A stretch of 8,086 bases of DNA. It comes from a bacterium (GTDB taxonomy: Bacteria > Patescibacteriota > Minisyncoccia > Moranbacterales > UBA2206). A program made the translations under genes and the position numbers. The DNA lies in contig JAJYBE010000040.1 in assembly GCA_021779205.1 (NCBI GenBank), positions 1-8,086 of the forward strand. The letters are read 5' to 3'. The notes under the pieces were generated by a model, which saw only the letters and a program-made list of their open reading frames with translations, was not told the DNA's origin and made no database searches. This document shows, piece by piece, positions 1-5,911 of the stretch; the stretch's first letter is position 1, and the number at the start of each line of letters is the position of its first letter.

Positions 1-109
1 AGGAAAGGGGGGCGGGCGCGTGATTGTTTCCGGTACGCCGGAAGAAGTGGCTAAATGGCACAAGGAGAGTTGGACGGGAAGATATTTGAAAGAATGTCTA
101 AGTCATTGA
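1..109 (+). CDS. uvrA: UvrA, C-terminal end (partial, runs in from the left edge)
   Basis: Reading from base 2, 35 sense codons run to a TGA at 107-109. The peptide has the order typical of the UvrA C-terminus: a Gly-rich GKGGGR, then VIVSGTPEEVA, then SWTGRYLKECL. In UvrA, this tail follows the second ABC-type ATPase core (the family pattern is GGxGGGxVvaeGTPEEva...S.TGryL). UvrA is the DNA-damage sensor that loads UvrB in nucleotide excision repair. Only the tail is visible, so Walker motifs and zinc fingers cannot be checked. A run of eight T follows at 120-127, but no convincing hairpin precedes it, so the plus-strand end of transcription is unclear. The nearby uvrC-type gene at 1008 supports the call, although a minus-strand gene separates the two. 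Confidence 0.88.
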   Translation, partial: GKGGGRVIVSGTPEEVAKWHKESWTGRYLKECLSH

Positions 110-132
110 TTATCACTAATTTTTTTTGAAAT

Positions 133-164
133 AAAAAAAGCCTGCCGTGAAATTACAGCAGGCT
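133..164 (-). terminator. Intrinsic terminator of the minus-strand secreted-protein gene
   Basis: AGCCTGC (139-145) pairs with GCAGGCT (158-164). Beyond one mismatch the stem can continue with three more pairs (147-149 with 154-156), leaving a tetraloop. On the minus strand the stem is followed directly by seven T (bases 133-139 read as A on plus, the last one inside the stem). It lies 22 nt past the TGA of the gene at 187-912, so it fits that gene. On the plus strand no T run follows the stem, so it is not an obvious terminator for uvrA. A further GGCAGG at 174-179 could compete for the same arm (141-146). Confidence 0.82.
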
Positions 165-186
165 ATAATGTCAGGCAGGACGGCTA

Positions 187-912
187 TCAGTTAGATTGGA
201 ATATTTGTATAGTCCTGCTATTTGATGTTATTACATATCCATCAACATTTACAATTAAAAAAAATGATGCTGAACTGCTATATCCTTTTTCTGGAAGTGC
301 AATGAAAAACTTCCAGTTTTCTTCTGTGTTGTAAAGCGAATATCCCAGTGCGCTTGTTCCGGAAAAAACAACCTTTAACCTATCAGCTTTTTGGCAGAAG
401 GATGGTGATGGAGATCCGTCTTTCATTATCCATACTCCGCCTTTTTTTGTGTCTATAGTAGGAGCGGGCACTGTCAATTGCGAATAGACATCACTATAAA
501 TGTCTATTTTATCTGGTGATGGATTAAATTCTTCCACCGCTTTTTCCGGATTGATTGTTGGTAATCCCTCAAAATCACCGATTATCAATCCTATGGTTGT
601 TTTATATGCCCTGGCATACCAAATGTCTGCCTTGCCAGAGACATTAAAACTTTGATTGTCAGCAATGAGAAACCAAACAGCTTCTCCTTCTGCCGCCCTA
701 TTGGCGACAATAATTCCCCCTGAAACAGGATCGGTGGGATCTGTGTCTCCTTTCGGAACGGTTTCTGATTTAAAACTGATGGTAGTTAAGCCATTTGTTT
801 CAATCGAAACCGATGGTTTGGTGTAAAAATTCAACTCAGTTGTTGTGGCCTTTGCCACACTCGCCATTGCCAAAAAAACAAAAATTAATGATAAAACGAT
901 ACTTTTTTTCAT
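187..912 (-). CDS. Secreted protein of unknown function with Sec signal peptide
   Basis: A 241-residue protein that I do not recognise. The N-terminus is a textbook signal peptide: Lys2-Lys3, a hydrophobic core at about residues 5-18, and an A-K-A site at 20-22 for cleavage before Thr23. There is no lipobox Cys, and the only cysteine is Cys173, so a soluble exported or cell-surface product is predicted. The mature part is rich in Thr, Ser, Pro and aromatic residues, with alternating hydrophobic stretches suggestive of beta-strands, and a Pro/Asp-rich stretch near 53-63. No second membrane segment or sorting motif is visible. The ATG at 910-912 is supported by AAAGGAG seven bases upstream. The gene is transcribed against its neighbours and ends in its own terminator. 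Its function cannot be assigned from sequence; it could be a surface-exposed beta-sandwich protein. Confidence 0.8.
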   Translation of the reverse strand: MKKSIVLSLIFVFLAMASVAKATTTELNFYTKPSVSIETNGLTTISFKSETVPKGDTDPTDPVSGGIIVANRAAEGEAVWFLIADNQSFNVSGKADIWYARAYKTTIGLIIGDFEGLPTINPEKAVEEFNPSPDKIDIYSDVYSQLTVPAPTIDTKKGGVWIMKDGSPSPSFCQKADRLKVVFSGTSALGYSLYNTEENWKFFIALPEKGYSSSASFFLIVNVDGYVITSNSRTIQIFQSN

Positions 913-919
913 TTCTTAT

Positions 920-924
920 CTCCT
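920..924 (-). promoter_or_regulatory. Shine-Dalgarno site of the secreted-protein gene
   Basis: On the minus strand AGGAG (inside AAAAGGAGA) lies seven bases before the ATG at 910-912. It fixes the start codon and contrasts with the plus-strand genes here, none of which shows such a site. Confidence 0.8.
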
Positions 925-946
925 TTTGTTAAAATTGAAAAGAGCA

Positions 947-952
947 ATAATA
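947..952 (-). promoter_or_regulatory. Possible -10 box for the secreted-protein gene
   Basis: TATTAT on the minus strand matches the sigma-70 type -10 consensus at five of six bases and would give a leader of roughly 28 nt, leaving room for the ribosome binding site. The -35 position has no good match. A TTGCAA (966-971) lies only 13 bp upstream, which is too close. In such AT-rich DNA a single hexamer is weak evidence. Confidence 0.35.
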
Positions 953-977
953 CATATATGCACCATTGCAATATGTA
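951..977. repeat. Inverted repeat in the divergent region before uvrC
   Basis: TACATAT (951-957) pairs with ATATGTA (971-977). After one bulged A (958), TGCA (959-962) pairs with TGCA (967-970), leaving a four-base loop. This makes 11 pairs, of which three are G:C. It overlaps the likely promoter elements on both strands, so it could be an operator. On the plus strand it is followed by GTTTTTT (978-984), which resembles a weak intrinsic terminator just ahead of uvrC. Confidence 0.45.
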
Positions 978-994
978 GTTTTTTAGACTAGCAT
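966..994 (+). promoter_or_regulatory. Candidate promoter of the uvrC-type gene
   Basis: TTGCAA (966-971) and TAGCAT (989-994) are separated by 17 bp; each matches four of six consensus bases. Transcription would start near 1001, only about seven bases before the ATG at 1008, which fits the lack of any Shine-Dalgarno site. A TATAAA at 1000-1005 is too close to the start codon to give a normal leader. Confidence 0.35.
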
Positions 995-1007
995 AGATTT
1001 ATAAAAT

Positions 1008-2240
1008 ATGTCAATAGAGAACAAACTCAAAAGCTTGCCGACTTCTCCCGGTGTCTATATTTTCAAAAATACAGCCGGAGCTGTTTTGTATGTGGGAAAA
1101 GCGACATCACTTAAGGATCGAGTCGGTTCATATTTTCAAATACATAACAGTTATGCACGACCGATCGAGATGTTTATAGGCCAGGTTGCGGATATTGAAG
1201 TTCGGAAAACCGAAACGGTTCTTGAAGCGTATATCTTGGAACAAGAAATGATCAAGAAGTGGCAACCAAAATTAAATGTGGACGGTAAAGATGATAAATC
1301 ATTTGCCTATGTGCTTGTTACTAAAGAAGACTTTCCGCGATTTATAATTTTAAGAAAAAGAGAATTAGAGCGAGATGAGAATATAAAAAATAAAATTGGA
1401 AAAATTTACGGACCATATGTTTCCAAAAAAAATATTGAAATAGCTCTCAAGATTTTGCGAAAAATTTTTCCCTATCATTCCAAGGCGCAAAAAACAGAAA
1501 AAGGCTGTTTGGATTGGGAAATCGGTCTTTGCTCCGGGCCATATGTCGGGGCGATTTCCAAAGAGGATTATGCGAAAAATATTCGAGGCATCCGGATGAT
1601 TTTGGAAGGTAAGAAAAAAACATTACTTATGAAAATGAAAAAAGAAATGTTAGCACTAAGTGAGAAGCAAGAATTTGAAAAAGCGCTTAAGGTGCGTAAT
1701 GCCATTTTTGCATTGCAACATATCCAAGATGTTGCGCTAATATCAGAAAATAGAAATGCATTACAACATATTTCCGCAAAAGCAAAAATGCGAATCGAAG
1801 GTTATGATATTTCCAACATTTCCGGAAAATCAAGTGTCGGTTCAATGGTGGTATTTGATAGTATGGATGGAAAAATAGATTTAAATAGAAGTCAATATCG
1901 CAAATTTAAAATAAAGACAGTAAGAGGTGCAAATGATACGGCGTCAATGGCAGAGGTGCTGAGGCGTAGATTTAATAATAACTGGCCAAAGCCGGATCTG
2001 ATTATTCTCGATGGCGGGCAGGGACATCTTACGGTGGCGCGACGCGTGCTCAAGAATTTTCATCTGGAAATTCCACTGCTCGCCGTTGCCAAAGGTCTGA
2101 CCCGCAAAAAACTTGATCGTTATGCTTTCGGCAATGTGCCGGAAATAGCTGATGAAATTGTTGAGCGCATCAGAGATGAAGCGCACCGTTTTGCGATAGC
2201 ATATCATAAAAAATTGAGGAAAAAAAGTTTTATGGAATAG
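1008..2240 (+). CDS. uvrC: Compact UvrC-type excinuclease subunit
   Basis: A 410-residue dual nuclease; typical UvrC is about 600. UvrC makes the 3' and 5' cuts beside a lesion held by UvrB. The GIY-YIG domain (about 12-95) has G15-V-Y17, Y28-V-G30, R38 and the catalytic-type E78 in the ILEQ stretch, followed by QPKLNV and DDKSFAYV. A Cys-rich segment (CLDWEIGLC, 167-175) and a UVR motif (about 211-245, UvrB contact) follow. The RNase H-like 5' nuclease keeps D267 (GYDISN), D310, LRRRF, D335 (LDGGQG) and H393 (RDEAH). Only about 27 residues lie between the UVR motif and D267, where E. coli UvrC has about 150. The protein stops just after the HKKLRKK stretch, so the C-terminal HhH pair is absent. 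Two of the four Fe-S cysteines are gone. No SD precedes the ATG. The next gene starts 7 nt later. Confidence 0.88.
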   Translation: MSIENKLKSLPTSPGVYIFKNTAGAVLYVGKATSLKDRVGSYFQIHNSYARPIEMFIGQVADIEVRKTETVLEAYILEQEMIKKWQPKLNVDGKDDKSFAYVLVTKEDFPRFIILRKRELERDENIKNKIGKIYGPYVSKKNIEIALKILRKIFPYHSKAQKTEKGCLDWEIGLCSGPYVGAISKEDYAKNIRGIRMILEGKKKTLLMKMKKEMLALSEKQEFEKALKVRNAIFALQHIQDVALISENRNALQHISAKAKMRIEGYDISNISGKSSVGSMVVFDSMDGKIDLNRSQYRKFKIKTVRGANDTASMAEVLRRRFNNNWPKPDLIILDGGQGHLTVARRVLKNFHLEIPLLAVAKGLTRKKLDRYAFGNVPEIADEIVERIRDEAHRFAIAYHKKLRKKSFME

Positions 2241-2247
2241 TTAATTT

Positions 2248-2922
2248 ATGTCAAAAATAAAAATCTCAAAAATTATCCGAACTAAACGAAAAAATATCGC
2301 TCTTATGATTACTCGCGATGCGACTTTGATTGTTCGCGCGCCAATGCGCACGCCGCTTGGTTATATCGAAAAATTGGTAGAGAAAAAGTTTGCTTGGATT
2401 GAAAAAAAAATGCAAGAATTTGAAAAGCGTCCGAAAGCGGTTAAAAAAACTTTTTTTGAGGGGGAAGAATTTTTACATCTTGGGAGAAAATATAAATTGA
2501 AATTAACTGAAGGAATAAAAATTGAACTTGGTGAAAATTTGGAATTATTTTTTCCGCGAACATTTCTTTGGCGTGCGCGTCAGAGAATGTCAGATTGGTA
2601 TAAAAAACAAGCGCAAAAAGCAATTTTCGAGCGGACAGAAATAATTGCTTCAAAATTAAATCTTAAATATTCATCGCTTAAAATTTCCAACGCTAAAACC
2701 AATTGGGGATCTTGCGGACCGAAAAACAGTTTAAATTTTAATTGGCGTCTCGTTATGGTGCCGGAAAAGATTATTGAGTATGTGATTATTCATGAATTGA
2801 TTCATATAGTTGAAAAAAATCATTCGGCAAAATTTTGGAATAAAGTTGCAGTTGTGATGCCGGAATATCGCGAGGCGCGTGAGTGGTTGCGGCACAATCA
2901 AGGCTTGGTGGAATTTTTGTAA
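2248..2922 (+). CDS. YgjP/DUF45-type zinc metallopeptidase (M48-like)
   Basis: A 224-residue protein, about the usual length for the YgjP-like family (DUF45, related to M48 and SprT-type peptidases). The C-terminal third carries the family signature: NWGSCG (152-157), LNFNWRLVMVP (162-172), then HELIH (182-186), with H182 and H186 as predicted zinc ligands and E183 as the catalytic base, followed by NHSAKFW (191-197), where H192 is the likely third ligand. The N-terminal half is basic and Lys-rich, with paired YIEKLVEKKFAWIEKKM-type helices typical of the family. No signal peptide or membrane segment is seen, so it is probably cytoplasmic. The natural substrate of the family is not well established. 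It begins 7 nt after the uvrC stop without an SD site, so it is probably cotranscribed with uvrC. Confidence 0.88.
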   Translation: MSKIKISKIIRTKRKNIALMITRDATLIVRAPMRTPLGYIEKLVEKKFAWIEKKMQEFEKRPKAVKKTFFEGEEFLHLGRKYKLKLTEGIKIELGENLELFFPRTFLWRARQRMSDWYKKQAQKAIFERTEIIASKLNLKYSSLKISNAKTNWGSCGPKNSLNFNWRLVMVPEKIIEYVIIHELIHIVEKNHSAKFWNKVAVVMPEYREAREWLRHNQGLVEFL

Positions 2923-2925
2923 AAC

Positions 2926-2967
2926 AAAAAAAAGACTGTAAAATTTTTATTAAAAATTTTACAGTCT
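2926..2967 (-). terminator. Strong intrinsic terminator of the minus-strand 131-residue gene
   Basis: Perfect 17-base arms (2933-2949 and 2951-2967) surround base 2950, giving an effective stem of about 16 bp. On the minus strand it is followed by T8 (2926-2933, A on plus). It lies 22 nt after the TAA of the gene at 2990-3385. On the plus strand it begins only 11 bases after the YgjP stop. No T run follows directly there, but T7 at 2985-2991 lies further on, so some bidirectional action is possible. Confidence 0.88.
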
Positions 2968-2989
2968 GGAATGCTAAGACGCAGTTTTT

Positions 2990-3385
2990 TTAATTGCTTG
3001 TTCGCATGAAAAAAGTTTCTATTGGCAAATGACAATTTAAAAAACCTGTTGGGTGATCAGTTCTTTTGTCTGGTGGAAAAAAATCATAGCGATAGTACCA
3101 CTTTGATTCAAAGCAATATCCGCCATCTGCGTTTCTGGAAGCGGAAAAATTAATGTTAACATTTTGTAAATATTTTTTGCTTTCAAAGCATTGAAAATGC
3201 TCAACGCCCAATATCTTGGTTGATGGCAAAATATTAGCGTCTTCGTCTGCTAAAAAAACAAGATACAAATTTTCCGATTCCGCAAAGTGCCTGCTTAATC
3301 TGCCAAAAACCAAAACTTTTTTATTGGCAGGAATTCCGATTAACTCCGGAAGTATTCCGGGTTGTTTTTCAATGTGCATGCGCAT
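2990..3385 (-). CDS. Hypothetical 131-residue protein, own transcription unit
   Basis: I do not recognise this protein. It has 131 residues, no signal peptide and no membrane segment. It is rich in aromatic residues, with notable stretches KKVLVFGRLSRHF (22-34), NLYLVFLADEDANI (39-52), WYYRYDFFPPDK (93-104) and HPTGFLNCHLP (110-120). Alternating hydrophobic residues suggest a small beta-rich or alpha/beta cytoplasmic domain. Three Cys and several His are scattered without a clear metal-site pattern. That it is a real gene, not a shadow, is supported by a perfect AGGAGG seven bases before the ATG at 3383-3385, a near-consensus promoter upstream and a strong terminator just downstream. It lies opposite to its neighbours, between the YgjP gene and ligA. 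Confidence 0.82.
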   Translation of the reverse strand: MRMHIEKQPGILPELIGIPANKKVLVFGRLSRHFAESENLYLVFLADEDANILPSTKILGVEHFQCFESKKYLQNVNINFSASRNADGGYCFESKWYYRYDFFPPDKRTDHPTGFLNCHLPIETFFMRTSN

Positions 3386-3392
3386 AATAATC

Positions 3393-3398
3393 CCTCCT
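3393..3398 (-). promoter_or_regulatory. Perfect Shine-Dalgarno site AGGAGG
   Basis: AGGAGG on the minus strand stands seven bases before the ATG at 3383-3385. A second in-frame ATG two codons later would be 13 bases away, so the first is preferred. It is the strongest ribosome binding site in the window. Confidence 0.88.
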
Positions 3399-3440
3399 CT
3401 CGAATTTTTTATTGGTTTTATATCGATAAATCCTTGTATA

Positions 3441-3469
3441 ATTCTAATAAATTCTTAGTATGCCGTCAA
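3441..3469 (-). promoter_or_regulatory. Near-consensus promoter of the 131-residue gene
   Basis: On the minus strand TTGACG (-35, 3464-3469) and TAGAAT (-10, 3441-3446) each match the sigma-70 consensus at five of six bases and are separated by exactly 17 bp. The predicted start near 3434 gives a leader of about 49 nt carrying AGGAGG. The -35 box lies next to the ligA promoter on the other strand, so the two units are transcribed divergently from one small region. Confidence 0.72.
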
Positions 3470-3479
3470 AGGTTTAATG

Positions 3480-3488
3480 TGCTATAAT
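3480..3488 (+). promoter_or_regulatory. Extended -10 promoter of ligA
   Basis: TGCTATAAT is a perfect extended -10 element (TG, one base, TATAAT). No good -35 hexamer is present; the expected place (about 3460-3465) coincides with the -35 box of the divergent gene. A start seven bases past the hexamer falls on 3495, the first base of an in-frame ATG, predicting a leaderless or almost leaderless ligA mRNA. Confidence 0.65.
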
Positions 3489-3494
3489 ATCCAT

Positions 3495-5579
3495 ATGCTT
3501 ATAAATAAGAAAAAAATTAAAGAGCGAATTGTAAAACTTTCCGCTGAAATAAACAAATTGCGTTATGAATATCATGTTTTGGACAAGCCGGACGCAACGG
3601 ATGAAATCTATGATTCGCTTACAAGCGAACTTTGCGCATTGGAAGAAGCATATCCGGAATTTAAGTTTAGCGATTCGCCAACTCAACGAATTGGCGGGCA
3701 GGCTTTGGATAAATTTCAAAAAATCAAGCATAAAGTTAGGCAATGGTCATTTTCTGATTTGTTTAATTTTTCCGATTTGCAAAAATGGGAAGAAAAAGTT
3801 GAAAAATTGCGAGATAAATTTTTGCCTGAGGAAAAGCTGGAATATGTTTGCGAACTAAAAATTGATGGTCTTAAAGTGATTTTAAATTATAAAAATGGTG
3901 ATTTCGTGCGGGGCGCGACACGGGGCGATGGGTTGATTGGCGAAGATGTTACTGAGAATTTAAAAACGATTTTTAATATTCCGTTGAAATTGAAAAAACC
4001 CATAACATGCATTGTGGTCGGGGAGTGTTTTATGGGAAAAAAAGAATTGGAAAGAATTAATGCCTTGCGCTCCAAAAAAAACGAATTATTATTTGCCAAC
4101 TCAAGAAATGCAGCTGCCGGATCGATTCGTCAGTTAGATCCTAAGATTGCCGCCAAACGTCGCTTGGATTGTTTTATCTATGATTTGGATTATTTGGATT
4201 TAACAGACGAAACGTTTTTGCCAAAAACTCAGATTGAAGAGTTGACACTATTACAAGAATTAGGTTTTCATGTTAATGATAAATATCATTTATGTGTCAA
4301 TATTAAAGAAATACAGGATTATTATCTCGAATGGTCAAAGAAAAAAGGTTATGAAGATTATGGAATTGATGGTGTTGTAATCAAAATTAATTCACGATTA
4401 TTGCAGGAAAAATTAGGTTATACCGGAAAAGCGCCAAGATTTGGCGTTGCCTATAAGTTTCCTGCGGAAAAAGTAACTACGGTTGTGGAAGATATTAGCG
4501 TGCAGGTGGGAAGAACCGGAGCACTTACTCCGGTTGCTCATTTGCGTCCGGTGGCGGTTGCCGGTTCGATCATTTCCAGGGCAACTTTGCATAATGAAGC
4601 AGAAATTGAAAGATTGAATCTGAAAATCGGAGATACTGTAATAATTCAAAAGGCGGGCGATGTTATCCCGGAAATAACCGGAGTTTTGAAAAATCTGAGA
4701 AATGGAAAAGAAAAGCAATTCTTGATGCCAAAAAAATGTCCTATTTGTGGCAGTGAAATCAAAAGGAATTTTATTGGAACAAAAAAAGAAGAAAGTGCGT
4801 CGATTTATTGTGCTAATCCGAAATGCTTTGCAGTGGAAAAAGAAAAAATTATTCATTTTGTTTCCAAGAAAGGTTTTAATATTGATGGTTTGGGTGAAAA
4901 AATTGTTGAACAATTAATTGGCGAAGGGGTGATTTCCGATGTGGCTGAAATTTTTGAATTGGAAAAAGGAGATTTGGAGCCGCTTGAGCGATTTGCGGAA
5001 AAATCGGCGGATAATTTAATCGTGGCGATTGAAAATAGTAAAAAAATTTCTTTGGAAAAATTTCTTTATGCGCTAGGTATTCGTTATGTCGGAGAAGAAA
5101 CTGCGCTATTAATCGTAAAAAATATCAATTTATTAACATCGAATACAATAAAGAATCCAAATGATTTATGGGATGTTTTTTCAAAAATTCCTCAAGAGCG
5201 TTGGCTTGAAATTAATGGTATTGGTGAAAAGTCGGCAAAAAGCTTAGTAATGTGGTTTAATGATCCAGAGCATTATGCCTTACTGAAAAAAATGGAAAAA
5301 TCCGGCATAATTATCGATATAGTCTACGGCCAATCTTTAGGACAAAAAACGGGAAAATTTCAAGATAGGGTTTTTGTTTTGACCGGTGAGCTTAAAAACT
5401 GGACAAGAGACGTTGTAAAAGATATTATAAGAAAAGAAGGCGGATCGGTTAGCTCAGCCGTTAGCGCAAAAACAGATTTTCTTTTATTGGGGGAAAATCC
5501 GGGATCGAAGTATGGAAAAGCGAAAGAATTGGGCGTAAAAATAATTCAAGAAGACCAATTTGAAGCAATATTAAAATAA
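3495..5579 (+). CDS. ligA: NAD+-dependent DNA ligase LigA
   Basis: LigA seals nicks in replication and repair, using NAD+ to adenylate its active-site lysine. From the ATG at 3495 the protein has 694 residues, near the usual 670. Ia/adenylation part: RYEYHVLD (23-30), adenylated K122 in ELKIDG, RGDGxxGEDVTEN (143-155), GECF (176-179), NSRNAAAGSIRQLD (202-215), DGVVIKI (292-298) and the KFPAE stretch (321-325). An OB fold follows, with VGRTGALTPVA (338-348) and the conserved KAGDVIPEI (386-394). Zinc finger: C415, C418, C439, C444. HhH repeats cover about 455-600, including the GLGEKI and GIGEKS turns, and a BRCT domain spans about 619-694. The frame is open to an ATG at 3477, but the promoter -10 box lies within those six extra codons, so 3495 is preferred. 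No SD site is seen. It heads the cluster continuing with gatC, 36 nt downstream. Confidence 0.95.
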   Translation: MLINKKKIKERIVKLSAEINKLRYEYHVLDKPDATDEIYDSLTSELCALEEAYPEFKFSDSPTQRIGGQALDKFQKIKHKVRQWSFSDLFNFSDLQKWEEKVEKLRDKFLPEEKLEYVCELKIDGLKVILNYKNGDFVRGATRGDGLIGEDVTENLKTIFNIPLKLKKPITCIVVGECFMGKKELERINALRSKKNELLFANSRNAAAGSIRQLDPKIAAKRRLDCFIYDLDYLDLTDETFLPKTQIEELTLLQELGFHVNDKYHLCVNIKEIQDYYLEWSKKKGYEDYGIDGVVIKINSRLLQEKLGYTGKAPRFGVAYKFPAEKVTTVVEDISVQVGRTGALTPVAHLRPVAVAGSIISRATLHNEAEIERLNLKIGDTVIIQKAGDVIPEITGVLKNLRNGKEKQFLMPKKCPICGSEIKRNFIGTKKEESASIYCANPKCFAVEKEKIIHFVSKKGFNIDGLGEKIVEQLIGEGVISDVAEIFELEKGDLEPLERFAEKSADNLIVAIENSKKISLEKFLYALGIRYVGEETALLIVKNINLLTSNTIKNPNDLWDVFSKIPQERWLEINGIGEKSAKSLVMWFNDPEHYALLKKMEKSGIIIDIVYGQSLGQKTGKFQDRVFVLTGELKNWTRDVVKDIIRKEGGSVSSAVSAKTDFLLLGENPGSKYGKAKELGVKIIQEDQFEAILK

Positions 5580-5615
5580 TTTTTTTTGACTCCAAAAGAT
5601 TTAAAGTTAAAAAAT

Positions 5616-5897
5616 ATGCTAAACAAGGAAGATATTAAACATTTTGCCAACTTAGCGCGAATCGGGATGACCGAAAAAGATTTAAATAAATTCTCCGGTG
5701 ATTTATCGGCTGTTTTGGATTGGATAAAGCAATTAGAAGAGGTGGATATAGCAAATATTTCTCCCACTTCCAGAACTGATGGTCTAAATAATGTTTTTCG
5801 CGAGGATATTGTTGCGACATTTAAAAAAGAAGAAAAAATTATTAAATTGTTTCCGGAGAAAAAAAATAATTACGATAAAGTGCGCAGTGTTTTATAA
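5616..5897 (+). CDS. gatC: Asp/Glu-tRNA amidotransferase subunit C
   Basis: A 93-residue protein with the GatC pattern: an N-terminal helix reading EDIKHFANLARIGMTEKDL, then LSAVLDWIKQLEEVD, a short linker with ISPTSR, and an acidic/aromatic tail. GatC wraps around GatA and stabilises the GatCAB complex, which converts misacylated Glu-tRNA(Gln) and/or Asp-tRNA(Asn) to the correct aminoacyl-tRNA in the cytoplasm. The ATG at 5616 gives normal family length and places the conserved helix at the N-terminus. The frame is also open to a TTG at 5586, but the ten added residues are Lys-rich and not family-like. No Shine-Dalgarno site is visible. The gene lies 36 nt after ligA and 14 nt before gatA, consistent with one operon. 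Confidence 0.92.
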   Translation: MLNKEDIKHFANLARIGMTEKDLNKFSGDLSAVLDWIKQLEEVDIANISPTSRTDGLNNVFREDIVATFKKEEKIIKLFPEKKNNYDKVRSVL

Positions 5898-5898
5898 T
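5893..5898 (+). promoter_or_regulatory. Possible internal -10 box before gatA
   Basis: A perfect TATAAT overlaps the gatC stop codon and ends 13 bases before the gatA ATG, which would allow a very short leader. The -35 position is poor (TTACGA at 5870-5875) and no TGn extension is present. In AT-rich sequence this may be chance. Confidence 0.25.
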
Positions 5899-5911
5899 TT
5901 TTTTTAAATTT

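Noticed and set aside
101..127. Terminator for uvrA on the plus strand (T8 at 120-127)
   Set aside because: Only very short, weak pairing precedes the T run. The real stem at 139-164 has its T run on the minus-strand side.
1944..2207. Open frame of 87 codons on the minus strand inside uvrC
   Set aside because: It lies entirely within the conserved RNase H part of uvrC, shows no family signature or ribosome binding site, and is explained by the higher G+C there.
2200..2260. Frameshift cutting the HhH domain off uvrC
   Set aside because: No HhH-like sequence is found after the stop; the YgjP gene starts 7 nt later and is intact.
3216..3458. Open frame of 80 codons on the plus strand opposite the 131-residue gene
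   Set aside because: The opposite-strand gene has promoter, SD site and terminator. This frame has none and runs over the promoter region.
4413..4913. Open frame of 166 codons on the minus strand inside ligA
   Set aside because: It is antisense to the conserved OB-fold and zinc-finger parts of LigA. The Phe/Asn-rich translation is what Lys/Glu/Ile codons look like read backwards.
5580..5587. Terminator between ligA and gatC (T8)
   Set aside because: No stable stem precedes the T run, and the short gap fits an operon better.
5586..5615. TTG start adding ten residues to GatC
   Set aside because: The added residues are not like other GatC N-termini, there is no SD site, and the ATG at 5616 gives the normal length.
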